This document shows, piece after piece, positions 26,586 through 35,743 of a DNA stretch of 64,000 nt. The first letter of the stretch is position 1, and the number at the start of each line of letters is the position of its first letter. The notes under the pieces are model-generated. The model was not told the DNA's origin. It searched no databases and was given only the letters and a program-made list of their open reading frames with translations. The stretch is from assembly GCF_001436215.1 (NCBI RefSeq), contig NZ_AYYP01000060.1, forward strand, positions 1,014 to 65,013, given 5' to 3'. The translations under genes were made by a program, and so were the position numbers. This DNA comes from Ligilactobacillus agilis DSM 20509. Lineage in GTDB: Bacteria > Bacillota > Bacilli > Lactobacillales > Lactobacillaceae.

Positions 26586-27566
26586 TTAGTAACGGTCGCC
26601 ATTAAAAATTGAGTTTTTAACAATGACGTAATCAACTTTACGGAGGGCGGCTAGGGTTTTGCCACCAGCGTAGGAAATGGATGATTGTAAATCTTCATGC
26701 ATTTCACGGAGGGTATCGACAATGTGACCTTTATAAGGAAGTAAGAGCTTTTTACCTTCAACGTTTTTATATTCTCCCTTTTGGTATTGGGAAGCAGATC
26801 CAAAGTAGACCTTATATTTCTTGCCATCTTCTTCGATAATTTCTCCAGGAGTTTCATCGTGGCCGGCAAATAAAGAGCCAATCATGCACATGGAAGCTCC
26901 AAACCTAACTGACTTGGCAATGTCACCGTTAGTTCTGATACCACCGTCAGCGATAATCGGTTTACTTGCAGCTTTAGCGCAGAGGCGGACGGCTGCAAGT
27001 TGCCAACCACCAGTCCCAAAGCCGGTTTTAATCTTGGTAATGCATGCCTTACCAGGTCCAATTCCGACTTTAGTTGCATCGGCACCAGCGTTTTCGAGTT
27101 CACGCACCCCTTCAGGAGTACCAACATTACCGGCGATTAGAAAGACGCCAGAAAGTTTCTGCTTGATATATTTAAGCATGTCGATGACAGTTTGGGCATG
27201 ACCGTGTGCAATATCAATTGTGATATACTCAGGCACTAGGTTTTGGGCAGCTAAGTCATCAATTAGTTGATATTCTTTTGGTTTAACTCCGACGGAAATA
27301 GAAGCAAATAGGCCAAGGCTATGCATCCGTTTCACAAAGTCAAGGCGGTCGTCTTCATCAAAACGGTGCATAATATAGAAGTAACCATTTTGGGCTAACC
27401 AAATCGCTAATTTTTCATCAATGATAGTCTGCATGTTAGCGGGAACTACCGGGATGTTAAAGGTCATAGGGCCAAATTTGACTCTAGTGTCTACTTCGGA
27501 CCGACTCTTAACAATACATTTATTAGGGATTAATTGAATATCTTCGTAATCAAATACTGGTGGCAT
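26586..27566 (-). CDS. guaC: GMP reductase
   Basis: A 326-residue barrel enzyme that deaminates GMP to IMP with [16 protein letters not shown] near residue 168 carries the catalytic Cys, and [12 protein letters not shown] follows. The start [17 protein letters not shown] and the length fit the Gram-positive GuaC2 type. The promoter region has two PurR-type boxes and a near-consensus promoter on the minus strand. It is monocistronic. Confidence 0.96.
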   Translation of the reverse strand: MPPVFDYEDIQLIPNKCIVKSRSEVDTRVKFGPMTFNIPVVPANMQTIIDEKLAIWLAQNGYFYIMHRFDEDDRLDFVKRMHSLGLFASISVGVKPKEYQLIDDLAAQNLVPEYITIDIAHGHAQTVIDMLKYIKQKLSGVFLIAGNVGTPEGVRELENAGADATKVGIGPGKACITKIKTGFGTGGWQLAAVRLCAKAASKPIIADGGIRTNGDIAKSVRFGASMCMIGSLFAGHDETPGEIIEEDGKKYKVYFGSASQYQKGEYKNVEGKKLLLPYKGHIVDTLREMHEDLQSSISYAGGKTLAALRKVDYVIVKNSIFNGDRY

Positions 27567-27594
27567 AAAAGATCGCGCCTTTCTGTTATGAACT

Positions 27595-27608
27595 AAATGT
27601 TCGTTATT
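27595..27608 (-). promoter_or_regulatory. PurR-type box 2 ahead of guaC
   Basis: On the minus strand the sequence reads AATAACGAACATTT. It shares AATAACGAACATT with the box at 27690 and lies downstream of the guaC promoter, in the leader. Confidence 0.7.
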
Positions 27609-27637
27609 GGAAGTGATGAATTCTCACAAACAATGTA

Positions 27638-27666
27638 ATAATACTGAAATGATAGAGCTAAGTCAA
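27638..27666 (-). promoter_or_regulatory. guaC: guaC promoter
   Basis: On the minus strand the -35 element is TTGACT (27661-27666) and the -10 is TATTAT (27638-27643), with an ideal 17-base spacer. It lies 72 bases before the start codon. Confidence 0.85.
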
Positions 27667-27689
27667 GTGATAAAACTTACTATCTCAGA

Positions 27690-27704
27690 TAATGTTCGTT
27701 ATTT
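27690..27704 (-). promoter_or_regulatory. PurR-type box 1 ahead of guaC
   Basis: On the minus strand the sequence reads AAATAACGAACATTA, a good match to the CGAA-centred PurBox of Firmicutes. It lies 23 bases upstream of the -35 element, in the same orientation as box 2. Confidence 0.75.
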
Positions 27705-27756
27705 GACGTTAGAATAATAAAAACTTACAATTGGTAAAGAACTTAAAGTAAGTGAG

Positions 27757-28266
27757 ATGAAGAAGATGGCAAAGAAAGCTAAGTTAAAGAAAACCAACGA
27801 TGAGCGCATTTTAGACCAACATCACATCGAGTATGTTGAAACACATTTTGACTGGATTAATAAAGGAAAAGATGCCCTCGCAGAGGCCGCCACAATGGGG
27901 GTGGACCCTAAAAGTATTCTAAAGACGATAGTTTTACAGGCTAATAAAGATCCTAAAGATTACCTGGTAGTCTGTTTGCCATTGGAATATGAACTAGATT
28001 TAAAGTTGGTTGCCCAGCAGTTAAATAAAAAGCAGGTACATTTAGCGGATAATAAAAATCTTATCAATATTACAGGCTATGTTCACGGGGAAAATACCCC
28101 CATCGGAATTAAGATTAGAAAAGGCTTTCCAATTTATTTTGACGAACGGATTAAAGTTTTTGAAAAGATTGCTGTTTCCGCCGGTAAGATTGGACGGTCC
28201 GTCCTCTTAAAGCAAACTGACCTAGTAAAGTTAGTTGCAGGTGAATATATTCGGGTTGCAGAGTAA
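27757..28266 (+). CDS. YbaK/EbsC-family aminoacyl-tRNA deacylase
   Basis: A 169-residue YbaK-fold protein that probably hydrolyses mischarged tRNA such as Cys-tRNA(Pro). Family features are KSILKTIVLQANKD near residue 51, the Lys of which is catalytic in homologues, and the C-terminal SAGKIGRSVLLK near residue 143 (GxxxRS). The start is uncertain between the ATGs at 27757 and 27766. It is divergent from guaC and followed by a promoter and leader for trmL. Confidence 0.9.
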   Translation: MKKMAKKAKLKKTNDERILDQHHIEYVETHFDWINKGKDALAEAATMGVDPKSILKTIVLQANKDPKDYLVVCLPLEYELDLKLVAQQLNKKQVHLADNKNLINITGYVHGENTPIGIKIRKGFPIYFDERIKVFEKIAVSAGKIGRSVLLKQTDLVKLVAGEYIRVAE

Positions 28267-28285
28267 GTAATTTTTTGAAAAAACC

Positions 28286-28314
28286 TTGCCAAATGTAAAA
28301 GATAGTGTTAAGAT
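28286..28314 (+). promoter_or_regulatory. Promoter of the trmL leader
   Basis: TTGCCA (28286-28291), a 17-base spacer and TAAGAT (28309-28314). It would start an RNA about 134 bases ahead of the trmL ATG. Confidence 0.65.
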
Positions 28315-28383
28315 ATTTTCAAGAAATCGGTTGTTAGTAATTATCGGGAAACCGTTAGTTGCTAAGTAATTGTACTTCATTAA

Positions 28384-28428
28384 CGTAGCTGTTCGCCGTG
28401 CCCACACCGAATGGTTACGCTTTTTTTT
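28384..28428 (+). terminator. Intrinsic terminator or attenuator in the trmL leader
   Basis: The stem CGTAGCTGTTCG/CGAATGGTTACG, with two G-U pairs, encloses 12 bases and is followed by C and eight T. It lies 27 bases before the trmL ATG, where it would stop leader transcription unless relieved. Confidence 0.7.
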
Positions 28429-28454
28429 ATGCTTTTAGGAAGGAATTAGGATTA

Positions 28455-28967
28455 ATGACTAATCACATTGCATTATTTGAACCACTAATGCCGGCTAATA
28501 CTGGTAATATTGCGCGGACGTGTGCCGGCACCAACACGCACCTGCATTTAATTGAGCCCTTGGGTTTTTCAACGGATGATAAACACCTTAAGCGCGCAGG
28601 ACTAGATTACTGGGATAAGGTGGAAGTAACCTACCATAAAAACTTACCTGCTTTTTTGGAAACTATTCCAGATTTAAGTAAGTTGTACATTGTATCTAAG
28701 TTTGCCAATAAAGATTATACGGATGTAGATTATCAAGATACCGAAGCTGATCATTACTTCTTGTTTGGTAAGGAGACCACAGGCTTGCCAGAACCTTTTA
28801 TGCGGCAAAATCCCGAGAAGTGTATCAGAATCCCACAAAATGACGCTAACATTCGGGCCCTAAATTTGTCTAATACCGCAGCAATCGTTATCTATGAAGT
28901 TTTAAGACAGCAGGGCTTTCCTAAGTTGGAGCGCACACACACTTACGAAAACGATAAGTTAAAATAG
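28455..28967 (+). CDS. trmL: tRNA (cytidine(34)-2'-O)-methyltransferase
   Basis: A 170-residue SPOUT methyltransferase that 2'-O-methylates the wobble base of tRNA-Leu isoacceptors. PANTGNIARTC near residue 12, LFGKETTGLPE near residue 103 and IRIPQNDANIRALNLSNTAAIV near residues 124-145 form the SAM knot. The start at ATG 28455 follows GGAAGGAATTAGGA. The open frame extends upstream through the leader terminator, so that part is not coding. It has its own leader and terminator. Confidence 0.95.
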   Translation: MTNHIALFEPLMPANTGNIARTCAGTNTHLHLIEPLGFSTDDKHLKRAGLDYWDKVEVTYHKNLPAFLETIPDLSKLYIVSKFANKDYTDVDYQDTEADHYFLFGKETTGLPEPFMRQNPEKCIRIPQNDANIRALNLSNTAAIVIYEVLRQQGFPKLERTHTYENDKLK

Positions 28968-28971
28968 ACTT

Positions 28972-29023
28972 AAAGGCGAGCTGACCTAAGAAGAATCTTT
29001 CAGAGGTTGCGCTCGCCTTTTTA
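28972..29023 (+). terminator. Terminator after trmL
   Basis: The stem AAAGGCGAGC/GCTCGCCTTT has a long internal loop and a T tract. Confidence 0.8.
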
Positions 29024-29085
29024 TTAGCAAAACTCACTTTTAATAAGGTATGGTATAATTTTTTAAGAAGAAAGGAGCGTTAGTA

Positions 29086-31389
29086 ATGGCTAAAGCACGT
29101 AGAAAGCCACACCCTAGGCGTAAAAAGAGCAAGAAAACAAAGCTAAAAATAGAACTATCACTTCAAGTCAGTGGTTTATGTTTTATCTTTTTAGGAATTA
29201 TCGGTCTGTTTAATTTGGGGTACGTTGGCACTTTGATGGGCAATTTTATCCGGATTTTTGTTGGGGATAGCTATCAATTGGGCTTGGGTTTGTTGATAAT
29301 TTTGGGGGCTTACCTCGTTATTTTTAATAAACAGCCTAAGTTAAAGTATAATTTGTGGTTAGGCGCTAGCTTGGTGTATGGGGCCGCTTTATTGGCTCTA
29401 ACTGCCTATTTTTTTGGAAAACTTGATATCCATGCCCATTTTATTAGTGTTACTTGGCAATACTTACAAGCAGACATTATTGACGCTAGTTTAGGAAGTT
29501 CCGTTGGTGGTGGAATTTTAGGGGCAAGTTTATATAGTTTAACCTACTTTTTAATTGCCCAGTTGGGGACCTATATTCTCAGTGGCTTAGTAGGGGTTTG
29601 GGGCTTGTGCCTACTTTTTAAAGTTTCATTTACACAGGTTGTGGCTACGGTAGGTAAGTTGGGTTACCTAATTTTACAAGGGTTAGGAATAGTAGGAAAT
29701 TTTGGCAAGGAACTGGTGCTTAAAGCTAAGCCTAGCTTGGAAAAAGCAACCCTGCCTACTTTAAAAGCAAAGCAACCTGACCAAGAACAATTAAAAGAAT
29801 CAAAGATAGTTGCAGCAGAATTAGAAAAGCCGGTGGCAACTAAGCCTAAGCCGGTAGTGACAGATGAAGTCGAAGAGGTGTCAGTTTGGGATGAAGCCCC
29901 TACGCCAAGCGTTAAAGAAGAGAGTCCAAGTGAATTTACGGTGGAAAATCGAATCAATCCTAACTACAAATTACCTGATTATTCACTATTGAGTGAAGTT
30001 GGTGCAACTGACCAGTCCAGTGAACGTAAAGCCATGCAAAAGAATAAGAAAATCTTAGAAGAAACCTTGGCCAGCTTTGGGGTGGATGCTAAGGTGGTAA
30101 ATGCCATCCTAGGACCAGCCGTTACCAAGTATGAGTTACACCCAGCCATTGGGGTCAAGGTATCTAAGATTGTTAACTTAAGTGATGACTTAGCCTTAGC
30201 CTTAGCTGCTAAAGATTTACGGATTGAAGCACCGATTCCAGGAAAATCGCTCGTGGGAATTGAAGTCCCTAATCAAAACGTAGCAACGGTTTCCTTTAAG
30301 AGTATCATTTCTGCTCAAAAGCGGAACCCCAAAAAGCCATTGGAAGTTCCGTTGGGGCGGGACATTTCTGGCAATCTAGTTACAGCCGATTTAGCCAAGA
30401 TGCCCCATTTGCTGATTGCTGGTTCAACTGGGAGTGGGAAGTCAGTGGCTATCAACGGCATTATTACCAGTTTATTAATGAACTGTACTCCTGACCAAGT
30501 TAGGTTAGTATTGGTAGACCCTAAGAAAGTAGAGTTGGGAGTATATAACGATATTGCCCACCTCTTGATTCCGGTGGTGACTAACCCTAAAAAAGCAGCC
30601 GGAGCTTTACAAAAATTGGTTAGTGAAATGGAAAGACGTTATGAATGCTTTGCCGATACTGGCCAAAGAAATATCACTGGTTACAATGAGATGATTCAAC
30701 GGCAAAAGGCCGATGGAGTTGAAAGTGATAGTCAACCGATGCCTTACATTGTAATTATTGTTGATGAGTTATCCGATTTGATGATGACAGCCTCAAATGA
30801 GGTTGAAGATGCGATTGTCCGACTAGCTCAGATGGCGCGGGCAGCAGGAATCCATATGATTTTAGCAACCCAACGGCCTTCGGTAGACGTTATTACCGGC
30901 TTAATTAAGGCAAACGTGCCGTCAAGAATGGCCTTTGCAGTTTCATCGGGGACGGATTCGCGGACGATTATCGACCAGTATGGTGCAGAAAAGTTACTTG
31001 GTCGTGGGGACATGTTATTTGCTCCAATGGGGAGCAATAAACCAACTCGAGTTCAAGGGGCTTATATTTCGGATCAAGATGTTGAACGAGTAGTCGAATT
31101 TGTCAAACAACAGCAAGAAGTTAGTTATGATACTAGTCTAGAAGTTAGCGATGATGAGCTGGCTGAAGGAGTAAATGGTAAGGACGAACAAGATGAGCTC
31201 TTTCAACAGGTGCTAGAATTTATTAGCCAAGAACAAAAATGTAGTATTTCATTATTGCAACGGCGCTTCAAGATTGGTTATAATCGCGCAGCTAGAATTG
31301 TTGATCAGTTAGCGGCTGCGGGAATGATTGGCCCACAAGAAGGAAGTAAGCCGCGGAAAGTATTTTTACCAAAACAAGAAGATAATTAG
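29086..31389 (+). CDS. ftsK: DNA translocase FtsK/SpoIIIE
   Basis: A 767-residue septal DNA pump that moves chromosome ends into daughter cells. After a basic N-terminus there are about four or five membrane helices (residues 22-200), an acidic/proline linker (residues 205-310), and the motor with P-loop GSTGSGKSVAIN near residue 445 and Walker B IVIIVDELSDLMM near residue 550. The C-terminal gamma domain (CSISLLQRRFKIGYNRAARIVDQL) binds KOPS-like sequences. GAAAGGAG precedes the ATG. It heads a long block in the same order as B. subtilis ymfFHI-ymfM-pgsA-cinA-recA-rny. Confidence 0.96.
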   Translation: MAKARRKPHPRRKKSKKTKLKIELSLQVSGLCFIFLGIIGLFNLGYVGTLMGNFIRIFVGDSYQLGLGLLIILGAYLVIFNKQPKLKYNLWLGASLVYGAALLALTAYFFGKLDIHAHFISVTWQYLQADIIDASLGSSVGGGILGASLYSLTYFLIAQLGTYILSGLVGVWGLCLLFKVSFTQVVATVGKLGYLILQGLGIVGNFGKELVLKAKPSLEKATLPTLKAKQPDQEQLKESKIVAAELEKPVATKPKPVVTDEVEEVSVWDEAPTPSVKEESPSEFTVENRINPNYKLPDYSLLSEVGATDQSSERKAMQKNKKILEETLASFGVDAKVVNAILGPAVTKYELHPAIGVKVSKIVNLSDDLALALAAKDLRIEAPIPGKSLVGIEVPNQNVATVSFKSIISAQKRNPKKPLEVPLGRDISGNLVTADLAKMPHLLIAGSTGSGKSVAINGIITSLLMNCTPDQVRLVLVDPKKVELGVYNDIAHLLIPVVTNPKKAAGALQKLVSEMERRYECFADTGQRNITGYNEMIQRQKADGVESDSQPMPYIVIIVDELSDLMMTASNEVEDAIVRLAQMARAAGIHMILATQRPSVDVITGLIKANVPSRMAFAVSSGTDSRTIIDQYGAEKLLGRGDMLFAPMGSNKPTRVQGAYISDQDVERVVEFVKQQQEVSYDTSLEVSDDELAEGVNGKDEQDELFQQVLEFISQEQKCSISLLQRRFKIGYNRAARIVDQLAAAGMIGPQEGSKPRKVFLPKQEDN

Positions 31390-31402
31390 GGGGAAAAGAG
31401 CT

Positions 31403-32665
31403 TTGCAAGTACAAATAGTACCGGGGGTAACCCTAGATTTTATTGCTAGCAAACAGTTTAAAACTAGTAGAATTAACCTAACATTTGCAACAGCTGCTGT
31501 TTCTAAAAAGACGGTGGCTTTACGGACCTTGATTGCCAATATGTTAGAGGTAAGTAGTCAAAAGTATCCTAACCAAAAGGCAATTTCTGATCAATTAGCC
31601 TTTCTTTACGGGGCGACATTTGGAACTAGTGTTAACCGCCGGGGCAACCTACACCTAGTGAATTTTGAAATGCGGGTGGTTAATGATCATTATCTTAAAG
31701 AAAAGCAACAGTTGCTAACTGAAGCGATTAATTTTTTGCAAGAATTAATCTTCAACCCGTTGGTAACTAACCAAGCTTTTGACCAGACGATGTTTACTTT
31801 GCAACAGAAAAATCTAATTGCCTACCTAGAGTCAATAAAAGACGATAAGCAAGCTTATGCACTTCAAAAATTGCAGCAGGCTTACTTTGAAGATCCGGTC
31901 CACCAGGTTCCGCCTTATGGTGATAAGGAGAATTTGGCGGCTTTAACGGCGGCAGAGTGTTATGCTTACTACCAAGAAATGTTAGCTCATGATGAAGTCA
32001 TTATTACCTTATCTGGTGATTTTGCTAGCGATGAGGTGCTAGCTGCAATAGCACAGTTAAAGTTTACTCCCCGAACGGTAGGGAAGTATCAACTGACCTA
32101 CAAGCAGACAGCTAGGAATAAACTAGTGGCTTACGAAGAACAACAGGATTTGAATCAATCCAAGTTAGACTTAGCGTACCATTTTCCGGTGGAATATCGG
32201 GGCAAGTATCATTATGCGGCCTTGGTATTTAACGCATTATTTGGTGGTTCGGCCTTATCAAAATTATTTACAAATGTAAGAGAAAAGGCTAGCTTGGCTT
32301 ATTATGCTAATAGTAGTTTTGATAGCTTAAGGCAGGTGTTATTTGTTCAAACCGGGATTCAGGCGGACAAAAAACAGCAAGTGCTGGATCTAATTGAACA
32401 ACAGTTAGCTGTGTTAGTGGCCGGGGATGTTGAAGCTCAGCTACTAGCTAATATTAAGCAGGAATTGATAACTGACTATGAAATTAGACAAGATTCCCAA
32501 GCAACGGCCTTGATTCAAGCTACAATGGATCAGCTTAGCCAAAGTAAGGTAACAGCTAGTGAGTGGAAAGCGGCAATTATGGCCGTGAGTGTGGCAGATG
32601 TTCAAGCGGTAGCAGCCTTGGCTAAGCTTGAGGTTAGTTATTTTTTAAAGGGGCAGATTAATTAA
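31403..32665 (+). CDS. M16-like protein YmfF/YfmF (EF-P modification-associated)
   Basis: About 420 residues with an M16 peptidase fold but no HxxEH zinc motif, so it is likely a non-catalytic partner of the next gene. TTAGGGGGAAAAG, 13 bases after ftsK, directs a TTG start at 31403; the longer open frame would run back into ftsK. In Bacillus the equivalent three-gene set is needed for 5-aminopentanol modification of elongation factor P. The gene pair and the following SDR match that set. Confidence 0.88.
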   Translation: MQVQIVPGVTLDFIASKQFKTSRINLTFATAAVSKKTVALRTLIANMLEVSSQKYPNQKAISDQLAFLYGATFGTSVNRRGNLHLVNFEMRVVNDHYLKEKQQLLTEAINFLQELIFNPLVTNQAFDQTMFTLQQKNLIAYLESIKDDKQAYALQKLQQAYFEDPVHQVPPYGDKENLAALTAAECYAYYQEMLAHDEVIITLSGDFASDEVLAAIAQLKFTPRTVGKYQLTYKQTARNKLVAYEEQQDLNQSKLDLAYHFPVEYRGKYHYAALVFNALFGGSALSKLFTNVREKASLAYYANSSFDSLRQVLFVQTGIQADKKQQVLDLIEQQLAVLVAGDVEAQLLANIKQELITDYEIRQDSQATALIQATMDQLSQSKVTASEWKAAIMAVSVADVQAVAALAKLEVSYFLKGQIN

Positions 32666-33960
32666 TGGAAAAGATAGAATACCAACAATTTGGGGAAACC
32701 TTATACCGGGTAACTTTACAAAATGGATTACAAGTAAATCTTTTGCCTAAAAATGACTTCCACAAAACATATGGGGTGATGACGGCTAATTATGGTTCAC
32801 TTGATAATACCTTTGTTCCAGCAAAAGGTACTGAGTTTGTCAAGGTTCCCGATGGAATTGCACATTTTTTAGAGCATAAATTATTTGAAAAAGAAGACTA
32901 CGATGCCTTTGAATTATTTGGTAAATATGGAGCGGAGGCTAATGCCTTTACCAGCTTTACTAAGACAAGTTATTTGTTTTCGGCAACAAATAATGTTAAA
33001 AAATGCGTCGAAATTTTACTAGATTTTGTGCAACAGCCATATTTTTCAGAGCAAACGGTGGCCAAGGAAAAAGGCATCATTGCTGAAGAAATTAAGATGT
33101 ACGATGATGACCCTAGTTGGCGTTTATATTTTGGGATGATAGGGAATCTGTATCCTAACACAGCCTTAAGCATAGATATTGCTGGGAGCGTTGAATCGAT
33201 TGGTCAAATAACAACTGAGGATTTATATACTTGTTATCAAACTTTTTATCAGCCCCAAAATATGTCCTTATTCTTAGTGGGAAATTTTGATATCTATGAA
33301 ATCTTAGCGACAATCGAGGCTAACCAGGCTCAAAAACAATTCCCCGCCCCCCAAGAAATTAAGCGCCCTAAACTAGAAGTTGATTCAAGTGGAAGTGACA
33401 TTATTCCGTATAGGATGTTGGAATTAAATGTAAATCGACCTAAAACGATGGTCGGAATAAAAGGTTTGGACGAAGTTAGCACCACTAAAGCTGGGCTTAA
33501 GTACAAGCTAGCTGTAGAATTATTGTTATACCTTTTGTACAGTGAGTCAGCGCCAGAGTATTTAAAACTATATCAAGAGGGAATCCTGGATGATAGCTTT
33601 GGCTATGAATTTACATTTGAACGCGGCTTTCATTTTGCGGTGATTAGTGGCGATAGTGACCAACCCCAAGCTTTAAGCAATGCCATTATCGAAATTGCCG
33701 AGAATGCAGTCGGTTCTTTAAGTAACCGCCAAGCTGAATTTGAATTAGCTCAACGGGAATTTATCGGGCGTTACATTCAAGCGATGAATTCGCTGGAAGC
33801 AATTGCTAATCGTTATTCAGCGAACCTCTTTGAAGGGGCAACCGTTTTTGAACTTGTGCCAGTGATTGAGGAACTGACTTTAGAGGATATAATTGCGGTG
33901 GCTAAGTCATTCATAAAACCGGAGGCAATTAGTGTTTTCCAAATTTTACCGAAAGGATGA
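32665..33960 (+). CDS. M16 zinc protease YmfH (EF-P modification-associated)
   Basis: A 431-residue M16 peptidase-like protein. HFLEH near residue 68 is the inverted zinc motif HxxEH, and a downstream Glu-rich AKEKGIIAEEI near residue 133 supplies the third ligand. Its ATG overlaps the stop codon of the preceding gene by one base. With that gene it forms a catalytic/non-catalytic pair. The physiological substrate is not known from sequence. Confidence 0.9.
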   Translation: MEKIEYQQFGETLYRVTLQNGLQVNLLPKNDFHKTYGVMTANYGSLDNTFVPAKGTEFVKVPDGIAHFLEHKLFEKEDYDAFELFGKYGAEANAFTSFTKTSYLFSATNNVKKCVEILLDFVQQPYFSEQTVAKEKGIIAEEIKMYDDDPSWRLYFGMIGNLYPNTALSIDIAGSVESIGQITTEDLYTCYQTFYQPQNMSLFLVGNFDIYEILATIEANQAQKQFPAPQEIKRPKLEVDSSGSDIIPYRMLELNVNRPKTMVGIKGLDEVSTTKAGLKYKLAVELLLYLLYSESAPEYLKLYQEGILDDSFGYEFTFERGFHFAVISGDSDQPQALSNAIIEIAENAVGSLSNRQAEFELAQREFIGRYIQAMNSLEAIANRYSANLFEGATVFELVPVIEELTLEDIIAVAKSFIKPEAISVFQILPKG

Positions 33961-33967
33961 TTATTAA

Positions 33968-34693
33968 GTGAAGTGGGCGTTGATTTTAGGGGCTTCTGGC
34001 GGTATTGGCCAAAATATCGCTTATGATTTGGCTAAGAAGGGTTGGTCCTTGTACCTCCATTATTATCAAAATGAAACTAAGTTGATGAACCTCCAAGGAA
34101 GATTACAGGCCGAATATCCCAAGCAGGATTTTTTGAGTATCCATTATGATTTATGTGATAGTCACCACTTGGAACAAATTACCACTAATATTTTTTCTTT
34201 GGATGCAGTAATTTTTACCCAGGGGACAACCTATTATGGCTTGTTTCATGACTTGAAGGCCGAACAACTGGCGACTTTATGGCAGATGCAAGTTCAAACC
34301 CCGCTACTGTTATTGCAAAAACTTGAAGAAAAACTTGCTCGTAGTGGGCAGGGGCGGATTGTTTTTATCGGTTCTGTTTATGGAGGAGCAGGAAGCGCGA
34401 TGGAAGTTGCGTACAGTACGGTTAAAGGGGCGCTTTCTGCTTTTGCCTTAGCGTATAGCAAAGAGGTTGCGTCTTTGGGAATTACAGTCAATGTAGTAGC
34501 CCCCGGAGCGGTTGATACGCAAATGAACCAAGTCTTTTCAAAAGCTGATAAGGACAGTGTCAGTGCAGAAATTCCTACTGGTCGTTTTGCTGCCCCAACA
34601 GAAATCAGCTATTGGGTGTCAGCGTTATTGGCTCAAAAGGCAGGTTATCTTACAGGACAAACTATTTATGTTAGTGGTGGCTGGCTAAAGTAA
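33968..34693 (+). CDS. ymfI: SDR YmfI (EF-P 5-aminopentanone reductase-like)
   Basis: A 241-residue short-chain dehydrogenase. GASGGIGQNIA near residue 8 binds NAD(P)H. The Ser and the YSTVK motif near residues 136-153 are catalytic. The GTG start lies 7 bases after the M16 gene, with GAAAGGA inside that gene. In B. subtilis YmfI carries out the last reduction of the aminopentanone group on EF-P Lys32; the shared gene order suggests the same here, though the efp gene is not in the window. Confidence 0.88.
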   Translation: MKWALILGASGGIGQNIAYDLAKKGWSLYLHYYQNETKLMNLQGRLQAEYPKQDFLSIHYDLCDSHHLEQITTNIFSLDAVIFTQGTTYYGLFHDLKAEQLATLWQMQVQTPLLLLQKLEEKLARSGQGRIVFIGSVYGGAGSAMEVAYSTVKGALSAFALAYSKEVASLGITVNVVAPGAVDTQMNQVFSKADKDSVSAEIPTGRFAAPTEISYWVSALLAQKAGYLTGQTIYVSGGWLK

Positions 34694-34804
34694 GGAAAAG
34701 TTTAAAATTCTTTGGTAGTTGCTAAAAAAATAATTCAAGCTATGCTATACTAGCTTGTGGAACTTATTTTATATTTTTAATAGAAAGCAATGAGGCGTGG
34801 TTAA

Positions 34805-35728
34805 ATGAGTATTGGACAAACTTTAAAAGATGCTCGTTCAGATAAGGGCTTAACCTTAGATGACTTACAACAAAATACAAAAATTCAAAAACGGTATTTG
34901 ATTGCCATTGAAGAGGATAATTTTGCTGCTCTTCCAGGGGAGTTTTATGTCCGTGCGTTTGTTAAGCAGTACGCTGAGGCAGTTGATTTGGATTCTAAGG
35001 AATTATTGTTACAACTGGCTGAGCAAACTGGTAAAGATAAAGAAGCAACTCCTGAAGAAGTTGTGGATTCAAGGACTAAAAAGCGTAAATTAACGGAAAG
35101 TAATAAAGCCCCAAGCAAATTTGAAACACTCTATACTTATTTGCCAACAATTATTATTGTGGTCGTTGTAGTTGCTATTGTCGGGTCAATTTACTTTGTT
35201 ACCCTTAATAATAAAAAGGCTGATGCACAGATTGATAGTAGCAGTTCTAAGGTGTCTGTTTCTTCAGATGTTAGTTCAACTACTAAAAAAGCAAGCAGTA
35301 CCAAAAAGGCAAGTAGTGAAAAGAGTGTAAATAGCGAAAAGAAGACTGAGGTTGCTACTAAGAAGGCTAAGTCAACTAAAAAGACTAGCAAAAAAACTAG
35401 CTCTAAGCAAAAAATCACTAGCACTCAAGTTGATGCGTCAACCTTTACTTATGAGTTAACAGGTTCAAAGGCTAAGACAACCATTAAACTTGGAGCAGAT
35501 GCAACTGCTTGGATGGCGGTTAGTGCTAATGGAAGCCAACAATGGCAAGGAACCCTGTCTTCAGGTGCTTCGCACACTGTGACTTTGCCAACTGGAACTG
35601 AGTCAATAACATTTAATTTAGGTAATTCCAAAGCAACCACTATCACGATTAACGGACAGAAGTTCAATTTCCTAAAGGAAGATGCAACCACTACCGTTCG
35701 GACAATTGTAATTAACGTCAAGGACTAG
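34805..35728 (+). CDS. RodZ-like cytoskeletal/HTH membrane protein
   Basis: A 307-residue bitopic protein. An N-terminal Xre-type HTH covers about residues 1-70 (SIGQTLKDARSDKGLTLDDL), a basic stretch follows, and a membrane helix rich in Ile and Val spans residues 117-138. A Ser/Lys/Thr-rich low-complexity linker (about 145-205) leads to a C-terminal DUF4115-like domain. RodZ links MreB to cell-wall elongation. Location between ymfI and pgsA matches Bacillus YmfM. Confidence 0.9.
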   Translation: MSIGQTLKDARSDKGLTLDDLQQNTKIQKRYLIAIEEDNFAALPGEFYVRAFVKQYAEAVDLDSKELLLQLAEQTGKDKEATPEEVVDSRTKKRKLTESNKAPSKFETLYTYLPTIIIVVVVVAIVGSIYFVTLNNKKADAQIDSSSSKVSVSSDVSSTTKKASSTKKASSEKSVNSEKKTEVATKKAKSTKKTSKKTSSKQKITSTQVDASTFTYELTGSKAKTTIKLGADATAWMAVSANGSQQWQGTLSSGASHTVTLPTGTESITFNLGNSKATTITINGQKFNFLKEDATTTVRTIVINVKD

Positions 35729-35743
35729 TAAGGGGAGAAAAAA

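Noticed and set aside
29086-31389. FtsK homologue as part of a conjugative element
   Set aside because: It has N-terminal membrane helices and a C-terminal gamma domain and sits in the conserved ymfF-recA block, which marks the chromosomal FtsK/SpoIIIE.
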